This document shows, piece after piece, positions 41,226 to 50,207 of a DNA stretch of 54,908 nt (positions within the stretch are counted from its first letter, which is position 1; each line of letters opens with the position of its first letter). Source of the DNA: Micromonospora cabrerizensis (GTDB lineage: Bacteria; Actinomycetota; Actinomycetes; Mycobacteriales; Micromonosporaceae); NCBI RefSeq assembly GCF_022230955.1, contig NZ_JAKKFI010000100.1, positions 1-54,908 of the forward strand, written 5' to 3'. The position numbers and the translations under genes were made by a program. The notes under the pieces were generated by a model. It did not search any database, was not told the origin of the DNA, and was given only the letters and a program-made list of their open reading frames with translations.

Positions 41226-43553
41226 ATGGTCTGCCGGTGCGGTGCACCCGGAGCGGGCGGATCCTGCCGGCGGATCAGCCAGTTCGTGCTGAAGGTGCAC
41301 AGTCGGTGCGACCTCAGCTGCGACCACTGCTACGTCTACCAGCATGCCGACCAGACCTGGCGGGGCCGACCGGTGCGGATGCCACCGGCGACGGTGCGCG
41401 CCGCCGCACGGCGCATCGCCGAGCACGCCCGCGAGCACCAGCTGCCGGACGTGCACGTCGTGCTGCACGGGGGTGAGCCGCTGCTGCTGGGCGCCGCCGG
41501 GCTGCGTGAGGTGCTGGCCGAGCTGCGGGCGACGATCACCCCGTGGACGCGGCTCGACCTGCGTATGCAGACCAACGGTGTGCTGCTCGACGAGGAGCTG
41601 TGCCAGGTGCTCGTCGACCACGACGTGCGGGTGGGTGTGTCGTTCGACGGCGACCGTGCCGCCAACGACCGCCACCGGGTCTTCGCCCACGGCGGTAGCA
41701 GCCACGAGCAGGTCCGGCGGGCCCTGGCCCTGCTCCGGCGACCGGCGTACCGCAGCAGCTACGCCGGCATCCTCTGCACCGTCGACGTCCGCAACGATCC
41801 GGACCGGGTCTACGAGGCGCTGCTGGCCGAGAGCCCGCCCCGGGTCGATCTGCTGCTGCCCCACGCCACCTGGGACCACCCACCGCAGCGTCCCGGCCCC
41901 GGCGCCACCCCGTACGCGGACTGGCTGGGGCGGATCCACCGGCGGTGGGTGGACGACGGGCAGCCCGGCTCGATCCGGCTGTTCGAGGCGCTGCGCCCGG
42001 GTGGCGGCGGCACCGAGGCGTTCGGCCTCGCGCCGGCCGACGTACTGGTGGTCGAGGCGGACGGCACCTGGGAGCAGGTCGACTCGCTGAAGACGGCGTA
42101 CCACGGCGCGGCCGGCACCGGGTTCGACGTGTTCGACCACTCGGTGGACGAGGCCGCCGGTCATCCCGGGGTCGCCGTCCGACAGGACGGCGTGCAGGGG
42201 CTCTGCGCCACCTGCCGGGCCTGCCCGGTGGTCGACCGGTGCGGCGGAGGCCTGTACGCCCACCGCTGGCGCACCGGCTCCGGCTTCGACAACCCCTCGG
42301 TCTACTGCGCCGACCTTTTCCGCCTGATCGACAGCGTGGACGCCTACCCGGGGCCCGCGCAGGCCCCGCCCAGCGAGTGGTCCACCGCGTCGCCGCTCGA
42401 CGACCTGCTGGACGACCTGGCGACCGGGCACGGGTCGCCGCAGACGGTCAGACGGCTCGCCGACGACCAGCTGGCCATCACCCGGATGCTCCTGGCGGCC
42501 TGCCGGGAGATGTCCGACAGCGCGGCCGCCTGGGAGACGCTCGCCGACCTTGAGCTGACGGCGCCGGAGGCGGTCCGAGCGGTCCTGGAGCACCCCTTCG
42601 TCCGCCCGTGGCTGGTGCACCGCCTCGACCCGGCGGCCCGGTCCGACGTCGGCGCGGCGGCCGACCCGCTGCCGGCCCTCGCCGTCGCGGCGGCCGTCCG
42701 GGCGGGAGTCCCCGTCACGGTGGACGTCCCGGTGCGGGCCGACGCGATCACGGTGCCCACGCTCGGCAGCCTGCTGTTGCCCGGCCTGGGCGAGCGCGCC
42801 GAGGTGACAGTGCTGCCCGGCGGCTTCCGCGTGCGGGGCGGGTCGGCGGACCGGACGGTCCTCCTCGACGCGGGCGAGCCGTCGGCCGGCTGGCGACCGG
42901 TGCGAAACGTGCCGGCTGGCCGGCTGCTCATCGAGGACGGCGACCCGTACCGGGACTGCTACGGCCAACCGGTGGCGGCGCGCCTGGACGACCCGGCCGT
43001 GCAGGCGCTGGGCCGTACCCTGGTCGAGGCCTGGCGGGTCGTGTGCCGGGACGTGCCGGCGCACGCCGCGTCGCTCGACGGCGGTCTGCGCGTCGTCGTG
43101 CCGCTGGCACCCGACCCGGCGCGACCACTGCGCAGCGCGACCGCCCGGCACGCGTTCGGCGCGGTCGCCGTCACCCCCCATCCGGACCCGGAGACGGTGG
43201 CGGTGCTGCTCGTGCACGAGTGGCAGCACGCGAAGCTCGGCGCCGTCCTCGACCGGTACGACCTGGTGACCCCCGGGCAGGGCACCCGGATCACGGTGCC
43301 GTGGCGCCCCGACCCGCGGCCACCCGAGGGGGTGCTCCAGGGGGTGTACGCCCACCTGGCCGTCACCCAGGTGTGGCGGTCCCGGGCGGCCACCGACAAC
43401 GGGGACGCGTCGGCGCACGCCGCCCGTTTCCTGGCGTGGACACGGGAGGGCGCCGACGCGCTGCTGGCCAGCCGGTCGCTCACCGCGGCCGGTGAGCGCT
43501 TCGTCGGTCAGCTGCGCCACGCCCTGGAGGAGACCCGTGTCGGGTCCGGATGA
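41226..43553 (+). CDS. fxsB: FxsB: cyclophane-forming radical SAM/SPASM maturase with HExxH domain
   Basis: A 775-residue enzyme that should modify FxsA. The radical SAM cluster motif CDLSCDHC has Cys28, Cys32 and Cys35. HGGEPLLLG and QTNGVLLDEE are further SAM-barrel motifs. A SPASM region holds Cys327, Cys330, Cys333, Cys339 and Cys361 for auxiliary clusters. The C-terminal half (from about 390) is a separate domain with LVHEWQHAKLGAVLD, a zinc-protease-like HExxH at 664-668. FxsB proteins of this double form are known; the second domain could remove the leader or make another modification. ATG 41226 has no ribosome site and probably depends on translation of fxsA. It overlaps the next gene by 17 nt. 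Confidence 0.92.
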   Translation: MVCRCGAPGAGGSCRRISQFVLKVHSRCDLSCDHCYVYQHADQTWRGRPVRMPPATVRAAARRIAEHAREHQLPDVHVVLHGGEPLLLGAAGLREVLAELRATITPWTRLDLRMQTNGVLLDEELCQVLVDHDVRVGVSFDGDRAANDRHRVFAHGGSSHEQVRRALALLRRPAYRSSYAGILCTVDVRNDPDRVYEALLAESPPRVDLLLPHATWDHPPQRPGPGATPYADWLGRIHRRWVDDGQPGSIRLFEALRPGGGGTEAFGLAPADVLVVEADGTWEQVDSLKTAYHGAAGTGFDVFDHSVDEAAGHPGVAVRQDGVQGLCATCRACPVVDRCGGGLYAHRWRTGSGFDNPSVYCADLFRLIDSVDAYPGPAQAPPSEWSTASPLDDLLDDLATGHGSPQTVRRLADDQLAITRMLLAACREMSDSAAAWETLADLELTAPEAVRAVLEHPFVRPWLVHRLDPAARSDVGAAADPLPALAVAAAVRAGVPVTVDVPVRADAITVPTLGSLLLPGLGERAEVTVLPGGFRVRGGSADRTVLLDAGEPSAGWRPVRNVPAGRLLIEDGDPYRDCYGQPVAARLDDPAVQALGRTLVEAWRVVCRDVPAHAASLDGGLRVVVPLAPDPARPLRSATARHAFGAVAVTPHPDPETVAVLLVHEWQHAKLGAVLDRYDLVTPGQGTRITVPWRPDPRPPEGVLQGVYAHLAVTQVWRSRAATDNGDASAHAARFLAWTREGADALLASRSLTAAGERFVGQLRHALEETRVGSG

Positions 43554-44361
43554 ACGGCATCCGCCCACCCTGGGCCGTTCCCACCTCGTCGACGACCTGC
43601 GGGCGTTGGGCGTACGCCCGGGTGTGTGCCTCCTGGTGCACTGCGGTCTGCGCCGGGTGGGCCCGCTGGAGCACGGCCCCGCGACCCTCGCCGGCGCCCT
43701 GCGCGACGTCCTCGGCCCGGCCGGCACGCTGCTGGTGCCCACCCAGACCGACGGCAACTCGACCACCTCCCGGGCCCACCTCGCGGCCGTCGCCGAAATG
43801 GATCGGGCGCAGCGTGACCGGTACGAGGCGGCACTGCCGGGCTGGGACCGCCAGACCACGCCCTCGCAGCGGATGGGCGTGCTCGCCGAGTACGTCCGCT
43901 GTGCCCCCGGTGCGGTGCGCAGTGACCATCCGCAGACCTCGTTCGCCGCGCTCGGCCCTCGGGCCCGGCAGCTCACCGACGGCCACGACCTCACCTGCCA
44001 CCTGGGACAACGCTCACCGGTGGGTGGCCTGTACGCGGCCGACGGGCAGATCCTGCTGCTCGGCCTCGGCTACGAGGCGTGCAGCGCCCTGCACCTGGCC
44101 GAGTACCGGCTGCCGGTGCCGACGCCGGAGCGCGACTACCACTGCTTCCGGCTCGTCGACGGCCGCCGCGTACGCCTCGACTTTCGCGGGCTCGACCTGG
44201 ACGACCGCGATTTTCCCCAGGTGGGTGCCGCGCTCGACGGCACACCGTTCGTTCAGCGCGGTCGGGTCGGGCGCGCCCAGGCCCGCCTGCTGCCGGCGCG
44301 AGCCGCCGTGGACTTCGCGGTCGGCTGGTTCGCCGCGAACCGCTTGGCGGCGCAGCGTTGA
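43537..44361 (+). CDS. AAC(3)-family N-acetyltransferase in the fxs operon
   Basis: A 274-residue enzyme of the antibiotic (aminoglycoside 3-) N-acetyltransferase fold. LLVHCGLRRVGPLEHG, GTLLVPTQTDGNSTTS, TPSQRMGVLAEYVRCAPGA, RSDHPQTSFAALGPRA and LLLGLGYEACSALHLAEYR are hallmarks, and the catalytic His/Asp region looks intact. It uses acetyl-CoA. Its position inside the fxs operon, overlapping fxsB, suggests action on the peptide or a related molecule rather than drug resistance. The precursor has no lysine, so any peptide acetylation would have to be on an alpha-amine. GTG 43537 follows GGAGGAG. Confidence 0.88.
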   Translation: MSGPDERHPPTLGRSHLVDDLRALGVRPGVCLLVHCGLRRVGPLEHGPATLAGALRDVLGPAGTLLVPTQTDGNSTTSRAHLAAVAEMDRAQRDRYEAALPGWDRQTTPSQRMGVLAEYVRCAPGAVRSDHPQTSFAALGPRARQLTDGHDLTCHLGQRSPVGGLYAADGQILLLGLGYEACSALHLAEYRLPVPTPERDYHCFRLVDGRRVRLDFRGLDLDDRDFPQVGAALDGTPFVQRGRVGRAQARLLPARAAVDFAVGWFAANRLAAQR

Positions 44362-44413
44362 CGCGGGGACTACGCTGATGTTCCGGCCGCGTGGGGAGGG
44401 CGGAGGGGCAGCG

Positions 44414-45073
44414 GTGAGCACAGTGGACGCACCCTCCAGAATGCGCGCCCCGCTCTTCTTCATCAGCTACTCCCGGGCCCCGGTGGGCCGCGCCACCGGC
44501 AAACCGGCCGAGTACGTCTCCCGGTTCTTCGAGGACCTCTCCGTCCACGTCAGTGAGTTGGTCGGCCCGGTGACCGGAGTGGACGCCGGCTTCCTGGACA
44601 GCTCCATCGCGGGCGGTGAACGGTGGAGCCCGGAGCTGCTCCAGGCCGCCGGCACCTGCCAGGTCTTCGTCCCGCTGGTGTCCAGCGCGCTGCTCGGCAG
44701 TGACTGGTGTGGTCGGGAGTGGGACGCGTTCTCCCGCCGGACGATCGTCCCGCGGCACAGCTCCGCCTCGCCCCACGAGACGGCCATCGTGCCGGTCACC
44801 TGGTCGCCGACGAACGGCACGGCACTGCCCCGGGTGCTCCGCGACATCCAACGGTTCACCCCGACCGCCGTGCCGGATCCCGACATCGCGGTGCACTACC
44901 AGCGGGATGGGGTCTACGGCTTGCTGACCATGCAGTGGGAGAACGCGTACCGGGCGGTGGTCTGGCGGCTCGCCCAGCGGATCGTGGCGATCCACCGGTC
45001 GTACCTGGTGGAGCCCTGGGTGCCGGCGAGTGTGGACGAGCTGTGCAACCGGTTCGCCGAGGAGCCGGGATGA
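44414..45073 (+). CDS. fxsC: TIR-like protein FxsC, short form
   Basis: A 219-residue protein with a TIR-like domain. LFFISYSRAPVG (14-25) is box 1. CQVFVPLVSSALLGSDWCGREWDAF (82-106) has the WCxxE pattern, with Glu102 at the position of the catalytic Glu of TIR NADases. VDAGFLDSSIAGGERWSPELLQA lies between. The C-terminal half (LPRVLRDIQRFTP, GLLTMQWENAYRAVVWRLAQRI) is helical. FxsC proteins are regular members of FxSxx-COOH loci; whether they hydrolyse NAD+ is not known to me. GTG 44414 follows GGAGGGG; its stop overlaps the next gene by 4 nt. Confidence 0.87.
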   Translation: MSTVDAPSRMRAPLFFISYSRAPVGRATGKPAEYVSRFFEDLSVHVSELVGPVTGVDAGFLDSSIAGGERWSPELLQAAGTCQVFVPLVSSALLGSDWCGREWDAFSRRTIVPRHSSASPHETAIVPVTWSPTNGTALPRVLRDIQRFTPTAVPDPDIAVHYQRDGVYGLLTMQWENAYRAVVWRLAQRIVAIHRSYLVEPWVPASVDELCNRFAEEPG

Positions 45074-46341
45074 GCCCGCCGACGGACCGGCGTCGGCCGG
45101 CGGCGCCAGGGACGTACTTCTTCCTCAGCTATGCCCACTCGGCGCCCCCGCCGGGCGCCCGCGCCGACGCCGACGTGTGGGTCGGCCAGTTCTTCGCCGA
45201 CCTGACCGACGAGGTGCGACGGCAGGCGCGACCGGTGGCGGGCATGAGGATCGGCTTCTTCGACCAGCAGATCCCGTTGGGCGCCGACTGGAAGGCGGCT
45301 CTCGCCGAGGCACTGGGCGACGCCGAGGTGTTCGTTCCGCTCTACTCGCCCGGCTACTTCAGTCGCCCGTGGGCGTTGGGGGAGCAGGAGTCCTTCCGGG
45401 CCCGGCTGGCCGCCGCCGGGTCGGCCCGGCTGACCGCCGGCCACCTCACCCCGGTGCTGTGGATCCCGTTCCCACCGTGGGAGACCCACCCCGAGCTGGA
45501 CGGCGCGCTGGACCTGGGCCGGGACGTCCCGGAGTACGCCGAGGACGGCCTGCGGGCGTTCTGCATGTTGGCCTCCTACCGGTCGCAGTACGAGCTGCTG
45601 CTGAACCGTCTGGCCAGCCGGATCGTGCACACCGCCGAGCGGCGACCGCTGGGCCCGTCCCGCGCGCCCGGCCTGGACGAGGTCGTGCGCCCGGGGCCGA
45701 CCGACCCGGACTTCGTCGTCGCCGTCCTGGCACCGACCCGGGACCATCTGCCGACCGACCGCGACCCCGCCGGCTACGCGGCCAGCGGTCGGCTCTGGCG
45801 ACCGTACGGGCGCCGCCAGGAGCTGCCCGCCGCCGAGTATGCGGTCAGCACCGCCGAGCGACTCGGGCTGTCCGCCCGTACGGCGGACTTCGCGCAGGCG
45901 GCCGCGTTGCTCGACCGTCGACCGGCCGTGCTGCTGGTCGACCCGTGGGTCGCGGCCGCGCCGGACGCCGCCGTGATCCTCGCCGACATGCTGCACGGCC
46001 TGCGGGAGTGGGTCGTTCCACTGGTGGTCACCGACGACGACGACACCCAGGACGCCAGCCGGTGGGCGACCGAGGTGACGCAGCTGCTGCACGACGCCGG
46101 TATGCCCCAGGTCAAGCGCGCGTGCACCATGCCGGAGTTCGTCGACCTGATGCCGGCGCTGGTCACCGAGGCCCGCCGTCAGTTCCTCAAGTACGGCCCG
46201 GTGGTCCCGTTCGAACCGCCGCCGGAGCCGGTGCCGAGCCTGCGTGACGGCCTGCCCCCGGCCGGCTCGACCACCACCGGAGATCCCGCGTCCACGCCTG
46301 ACGATCCGGCCCCATTGCGTCCCCACGGAGAAAACCGATGA
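45070..46341 (+). CDS. fxsC2: TIR-like protein FxsC, long form
   Basis: A 423-residue second FxsC-type protein. TYFFLSYAHSAPPPG (15-29) and VFVPLYSPGYFSRPWALGEQESF (87-109) are the TIR-like boxes, with Glu105 or Glu107 near the catalytic position. IGFFDQQIPLGADWKAALAEALG lies between. Residues about 235-375 form a second alpha/beta domain (FVVAVLAPTRDHLP, AVLLVDPWVAAAPDAAVILADML, WVVPLVVTDDDD) that may bind a ligand. The tail is Pro-rich. It overlaps fxsC and fxsT by 4 nt each. Having a short and a long TIR protein in tandem implies distinct roles. Confidence 0.87.
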   Translation: MSPPTDRRRPAAPGTYFFLSYAHSAPPPGARADADVWVGQFFADLTDEVRRQARPVAGMRIGFFDQQIPLGADWKAALAEALGDAEVFVPLYSPGYFSRPWALGEQESFRARLAAAGSARLTAGHLTPVLWIPFPPWETHPELDGALDLGRDVPEYAEDGLRAFCMLASYRSQYELLLNRLASRIVHTAERRPLGPSRAPGLDEVVRPGPTDPDFVVAVLAPTRDHLPTDRDPAGYAASGRLWRPYGRRQELPAAEYAVSTAERLGLSARTADFAQAAALLDRRPAVLLVDPWVAAAPDAAVILADMLHGLREWVVPLVVTDDDDTQDASRWATEVTQLLHDAGMPQVKRACTMPEFVDLMPALVTEARRQFLKYGPVVPFEPPPEPVPSLRDGLPPAGSTTTGDPASTPDDPAPLRPHGENR

Positions 46342-49300
46342 ACAACGATCGTGAAGGCCAGGTCGTCACCTTCTACTCGTTCAAGGGTGGGACGGGCCGG
46401 ACGATGGCGCTGGCCAATGTGGCCTGGATCCTCGCGGCCAGCGGCCGGCGGGTGCTCGTCGCCGACTGGGACCTCGAGTCACCCGGCCTGCACCGCTTCT
46501 TCCACCCGTTCCTCGACGCCGAGGCGATCCAGGGCACCAGCGGTGTGATCGACATGATCCGCGACTACGAGTGGGAGACCACGCGGGTCGACGACCGGCC
46601 GGACCGCTGGATGGAGCAGTACGCCCGGGTCGGGCGGCACGCCTTCTCGCTGCGCTGGAACTTCCCCAACGGCGGCGGTCTGGACTTCCTCTCCGCGGGC
46701 CGGCAGAACAGCGACTACGCCGTCTCGGTGAGCGGGCTGGACTGGGACAACTTCTACAACCGGCTGGGCGGCGCGCAGTTCTTCGAAGCACTGCGGGCGG
46801 ACATGAAACGCCAGTACGACTTCACCCTGATCGACAGCCGGACGGGGTTGAGCGACGTCGCGGACATCTGCACCCTGCACCTCCCGGACACGCTGGTCGA
46901 CTGTTTCACGCTCAGCGACCAGGGCATCGACGGCGCGGCCCGGGTGGCGCACTCGGTACGCGACCGGTACCGGCGGCGCGACATCCGGGTCCTGCCGGTG
47001 CCGATGCGCGTCGACCAGGCCGAGAAGGAGCGGGCCGAGGCGGGTCGTCTGCTGGCCATGCGGCGGTTCGCCGGGTTGCCGGCGGGCATGACCGAGGCCG
47101 AGCGGCGGCGCTACTGGGCTGCCGTCGAGGTCCCGTACCGGCCGTTCTACGCGTACGAGGAGACACTGGCGACATTCGGGGACCCGCCCGGTTCGCCGAC
47201 GTCGCTGCTGTCCGCGTTCGAGACGTTGACCGGGATCCTCACCGACGGCGCGGTGACCGCGCTGCCGCTGATGGACGAGTCGGTGCGGGAGCGGGGCAAG
47301 GCCCGTTTCCGTCGACGCACCGAGGCGATCGACGACCAGATCGTGCTCCGGTGTGCGCCGGAGGACGCCATCTGGGCCGAGTGGCTGGAGCGGGTGCTCA
47401 GTTCGGCCGGGTTGCGGGTGGTGGAGCCCACCGCTGCCGTCGGGTCCGCCGGTACGCCCGCGCCGCGCACACTGACCGTGGTCTCGCCGGCCTACGTGGC
47501 GACGCCGTCCGGCGGTCTGCCCGACCGGGACACCAGCACCGGCTCCACGGCGCTCGCCGTGTACGTCGCCGACCTGCGCCCGCTGGCGGAGTTTCCCTCG
47601 CAGAGTTCCACCAACCTGGTCAATGTGAGCGCGGCGACCGCCGTGGAGCGGGTGTTGCGGCTGGTCGGCCGGCCGGTGCCGTCGTCGGCGGACGGCCCGG
47701 CGGGCGGCAGTACCCGTTTCCCCGGCACCGAGCCATTGATCTTCAACGCCCCCAACCGGAACGCCCGGTTCACCGGCCGGGAGGACGACCTGGCCCGGCT
47801 GCGCGCGCAACTGCAGAGCGGCGGCAGCGCGGTGGTGCTGCCGGTCGCCCTCCAGGGCATGGGCGGCGTCGGAAAGACACAGGTGGCCCTGGAGTACGTG
47901 CACCGGTTCAAGGCCGCGTACGACGTGGTCTGGTGGATCGTGGCGGACCCGCCGCAGTTCGTCGACACCGCCCTGGCCGACCTCGCCAGCCGCCTCGGCA
48001 TCCTCGCCGGGCCCACCCTGCCCGACACGGTCCGGTCCGTGTTGCAGGTGCTGGGCCGGGGCGAGCCGTACGAGCGGTGGCTCGTCGTGCTCGACAACGC
48101 CGAGGAGCTCGACCAGATTGAGCCCTTCCTGCCCCAGGGCCCCGGGCACGTCCTGCTGACCTCGCGCAACCGCGCCTGGGGTGACCGGGCGAACCCGATC
48201 CAGGTGGACGTCTTCAACCGCACCGAGAGCGTCGCGCACCTCGCCCAGCGGGTGCCCACGATCAGCGCCGAGGAGGCCGACCGGGTGGCCGAGGCGCTCG
48301 GCGACCTGCCCATCGCGGTGGCGGCGGCGGGCGCGTGGCTCGCCGACACGGGCACGTCGGTCGCCGACTACCTGCGGCAGATCGAGCGGCACGGGCCCAG
48401 CGCGCTCTCCGTCGAGGCCACCTGGGACCTGTCACTCAACCGGCTGCTCGACCAGGCGCCCGCCGCGTACCGGCTGTTGCAGCTCTGCTCGGTGCTGGCT
48501 CCGGAGATCGCGCTGGAGCTGATCTACAGCGACGAGATGGCGGCGGCCCTCGTGCCGTTCGACCCGTCGGTGTCGGAACGGCTCGTCCGCGGTGCGCTGG
48601 TCCAGCAGATCAACCGGCTCGCCCTGCTCAAACTCGACGTCCAGGGCGGCCGGGTCCAGGTGCACCGGTTGTTGCAGGCCGTCGTACGCGACCGGATGAC
48701 CGAGGACGAGATCGACGCGGCCCGACACCAGGTGCACCTGGTGCTGGCGGCGTCCCGGCCCCGTGGTGACGTGGACGACCCGACCACCTGGGCCCGCCTG
48801 CGGATGCTCTGGCCGCACCTGGAGGTCTCCGAGGCACTGACCTGCCCCGACGAGTCGGTGTGTCAGTTGCTCATCGACCGGGTCCGTTACCTGTGGCAGC
48901 GCGGCGGTCTGGACCAGGCCGACGGCTTCAGCCAGGAGGTGGACGACACCTGGTCCGCCCGGCTCGGTGACACGCACGACGAGGTCGAGGCGTCCGCGCT
49001 GGGTCGACAGTTGCTGCACCTGCGCTTCAACCGGGCAAACATCCTGCGCAGCCTGGGCCGGTTCGACGAGGCCCGGGACCTGGACGAGGCGGTGCTGGCC
49101 GAGCAGCGCCGTCTGTTGGGCCCGATGCACCCGCACAGTCTGATGACCGCCGGCAGCCTCGGCGGTGACCTGCGCGCGCTGGGCCGCTACGCCGAGGCGC
49201 TGGAACGGGACCGGTCCACCTACGCCTCCTGGCTCCAGGTGTTCGGCGAGGACCACCCCCGGACGTTGAGCGCGGCCAACAACCTCGCCGTCTCCTACCG

Positions 49301-50207
49301 GCTGGTCGGCGACTACCGGTCCGCCCGCAGGTGGGACGACGAAGTGCACCAGCGGCGGCGGCTGGTGCTCGGCCCCACGCACCCCTACACCCTGGTCTCC
49401 GCCGTGCGGCTGGGCAGCGACCTGCGGGAGGCCGGCGAGTACGAGAGGTCGGCCACCCTGCTGCGCACCGTGTACGAGACGTACTGCGAGGTGCTCGGGC
49501 CGGACGACGGTCAGAGTCTCGCCGCCCAGGTCAACCTGGCGGTGTCCCTGCGCAGCGCCGGTCGGGGCGCCGAGGCCGCGCCGATGTTCGAGACGGCCTA
49601 CCGCGAGCTCGACGAACGCTTCGGGCAGGACAACCCGGACACGGTGGCGTGCCGGTCGAGCCGCGCGGCGAACCTGCTGGCCGTCGGCGACGCGGCCCGG
49701 GCGTTCACCGAGATGACCGCCGTGAGCCAGGCGTACGAGGAGCAACTGCGCCTCGGCCCGGAGCACCCGCACACGCTGGCGACGCTGAGCAACATCTCCG
49801 CCGCCGAGCGGGCGCTCGGGCGCAGGTCGGACGCCCGCGCGTCGGCGGCGCGGGCCTCCGGCGAGTTGCGCAAGGTGCTCGGCCCCGACCACCCGCACAC
49901 CCTCGCCGCGGACGTGAACCACGCGGTGTGCCTCGCCGAGGAGGAGGAGTGGGACTCGGCGCGGGAGCGGCTGCGGGAGACCTCCGGTCGCCTGGCCGCG
50001 GTGATCGGCGCGGAGCACCCCGACACGCTGCGCTGCCTCGGTGATCTCGCCCTGGTGTCGAGGCGGGCCGGTGGCGATGCCCCCGCCGAGGCCGTCGGCG
50101 CCGTGGCGGACCGGTTGGCCGAGGTGATCGGCCCGGAGCACCCGACCGTGCAGACCCTGCGTGAGCGGCGGTTCGTCGTCCGGGTGATCGACCCGCACAC
50201 GATCTGA
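46338..50207 (+). CDS. fxsT: FxsT: ParA-like, TIR-like, NB-ARC and TPR protein
   Basis: A 1289-residue multidomain protein. Residues 1-300: ParA/MinD-like ATPase with deviant Walker A KGGTGRT (16-22), VADWDLESPG and FTLIDSRTGLSD. Residues about 331-443: a degenerate TIR-like segment (DAIWAEWLERVLSSAGLRVV, RTLTVVSPAYVA). Residues about 480-800: NB-ARC/STAND NTPase with P-loop GMGGVGKT (507-514), LVVLDNAEE (582-590) and LLTSRNR. Residues about 880-1280: nine TPR-type repeats, the LGPxHPxTL turn recurring at 927, 969, 1011, 1053, 1095, 1139, 1181, 1223 and 1264. It is an NLR-like sensor layout. ATG 46338 overlaps the fxsC2 stop. It is the standard FxSxx-COOH system tetratricopeptide protein by my memory. 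Confidence 0.9.
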   Translation: MNNDREGQVVTFYSFKGGTGRTMALANVAWILAASGRRVLVADWDLESPGLHRFFHPFLDAEAIQGTSGVIDMIRDYEWETTRVDDRPDRWMEQYARVGRHAFSLRWNFPNGGGLDFLSAGRQNSDYAVSVSGLDWDNFYNRLGGAQFFEALRADMKRQYDFTLIDSRTGLSDVADICTLHLPDTLVDCFTLSDQGIDGAARVAHSVRDRYRRRDIRVLPVPMRVDQAEKERAEAGRLLAMRRFAGLPAGMTEAERRRYWAAVEVPYRPFYAYEETLATFGDPPGSPTSLLSAFETLTGILTDGAVTALPLMDESVRERGKARFRRRTEAIDDQIVLRCAPEDAIWAEWLERVLSSAGLRVVEPTAAVGSAGTPAPRTLTVVSPAYVATPSGGLPDRDTSTGSTALAVYVADLRPLAEFPSQSSTNLVNVSAATAVERVLRLVGRPVPSSADGPAGGSTRFPGTEPLIFNAPNRNARFTGREDDLARLRAQLQSGGSAVVLPVALQGMGGVGKTQVALEYVHRFKAAYDVVWWIVADPPQFVDTALADLASRLGILAGPTLPDTVRSVLQVLGRGEPYERWLVVLDNAEELDQIEPFLPQGPGHVLLTSRNRAWGDRANPIQVDVFNRTESVAHLAQRVPTISAEEADRVAEALGDLPIAVAAAGAWLADTGTSVADYLRQIERHGPSALSVEATWDLSLNRLLDQAPAAYRLLQLCSVLAPEIALELIYSDEMAAALVPFDPSVSERLVRGALVQQINRLALLKLDVQGGRVQVHRLLQAVVRDRMTEDEIDAARHQVHLVLAASRPRGDVDDPTTWARLRMLWPHLEVSEALTCPDESVCQLLIDRVRYLWQRGGLDQADGFSQEVDDTWSARLGDTHDEVEASALGRQLLHLRFNRANILRSLGRFDEARDLDEAVLAEQRRLLGPMHPHSLMTAGSLGGDLRALGRYAEALERDRSTYASWLQVFGEDHPRTLSAANNLAVSYRLVGDYRSARRWDDEVHQRRRLVLGPTHPYTLVSAVRLGSDLREAGEYERSATLLRTVYETYCEVLGPDDGQSLAAQVNLAVSLRSAGRGAEAAPMFETAYRELDERFGQDNPDTVACRSSRAANLLAVGDAARAFTEMTAVSQAYEEQLRLGPEHPHTLATLSNISAAERALGRRSDARASAARASGELRKVLGPDHPHTLAADVNHAVCLAEEEEWDSARERLRETSGRLAAVIGAEHPDTLRCLGDLALVSRRAGGDAPAEAVGAVADRLAEVIGPEHPTVQTLRERRFVVRVIDPHTI

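Noticed and set aside
41064..43994. 976-codon open frame on the minus strand
   Set aside because: Antisense to fxsB and the AAC(3)-like gene; no domain and shadow-type composition.
43537..44361. Aminoglycoside resistance gene
   Set aside because: The fold fits, but operon position and overlap with fxsB argue for a role in the peptide system; resistance is not excluded.
46338..50207. FxsT read as an AfsR/SARP-type pathway regulator
   Set aside because: It has NB-ARC and TPR parts as AfsR does, but the N-terminus is a ParA/MinD-like ATPase, not an OmpR-type winged helix with a BTAD domain.
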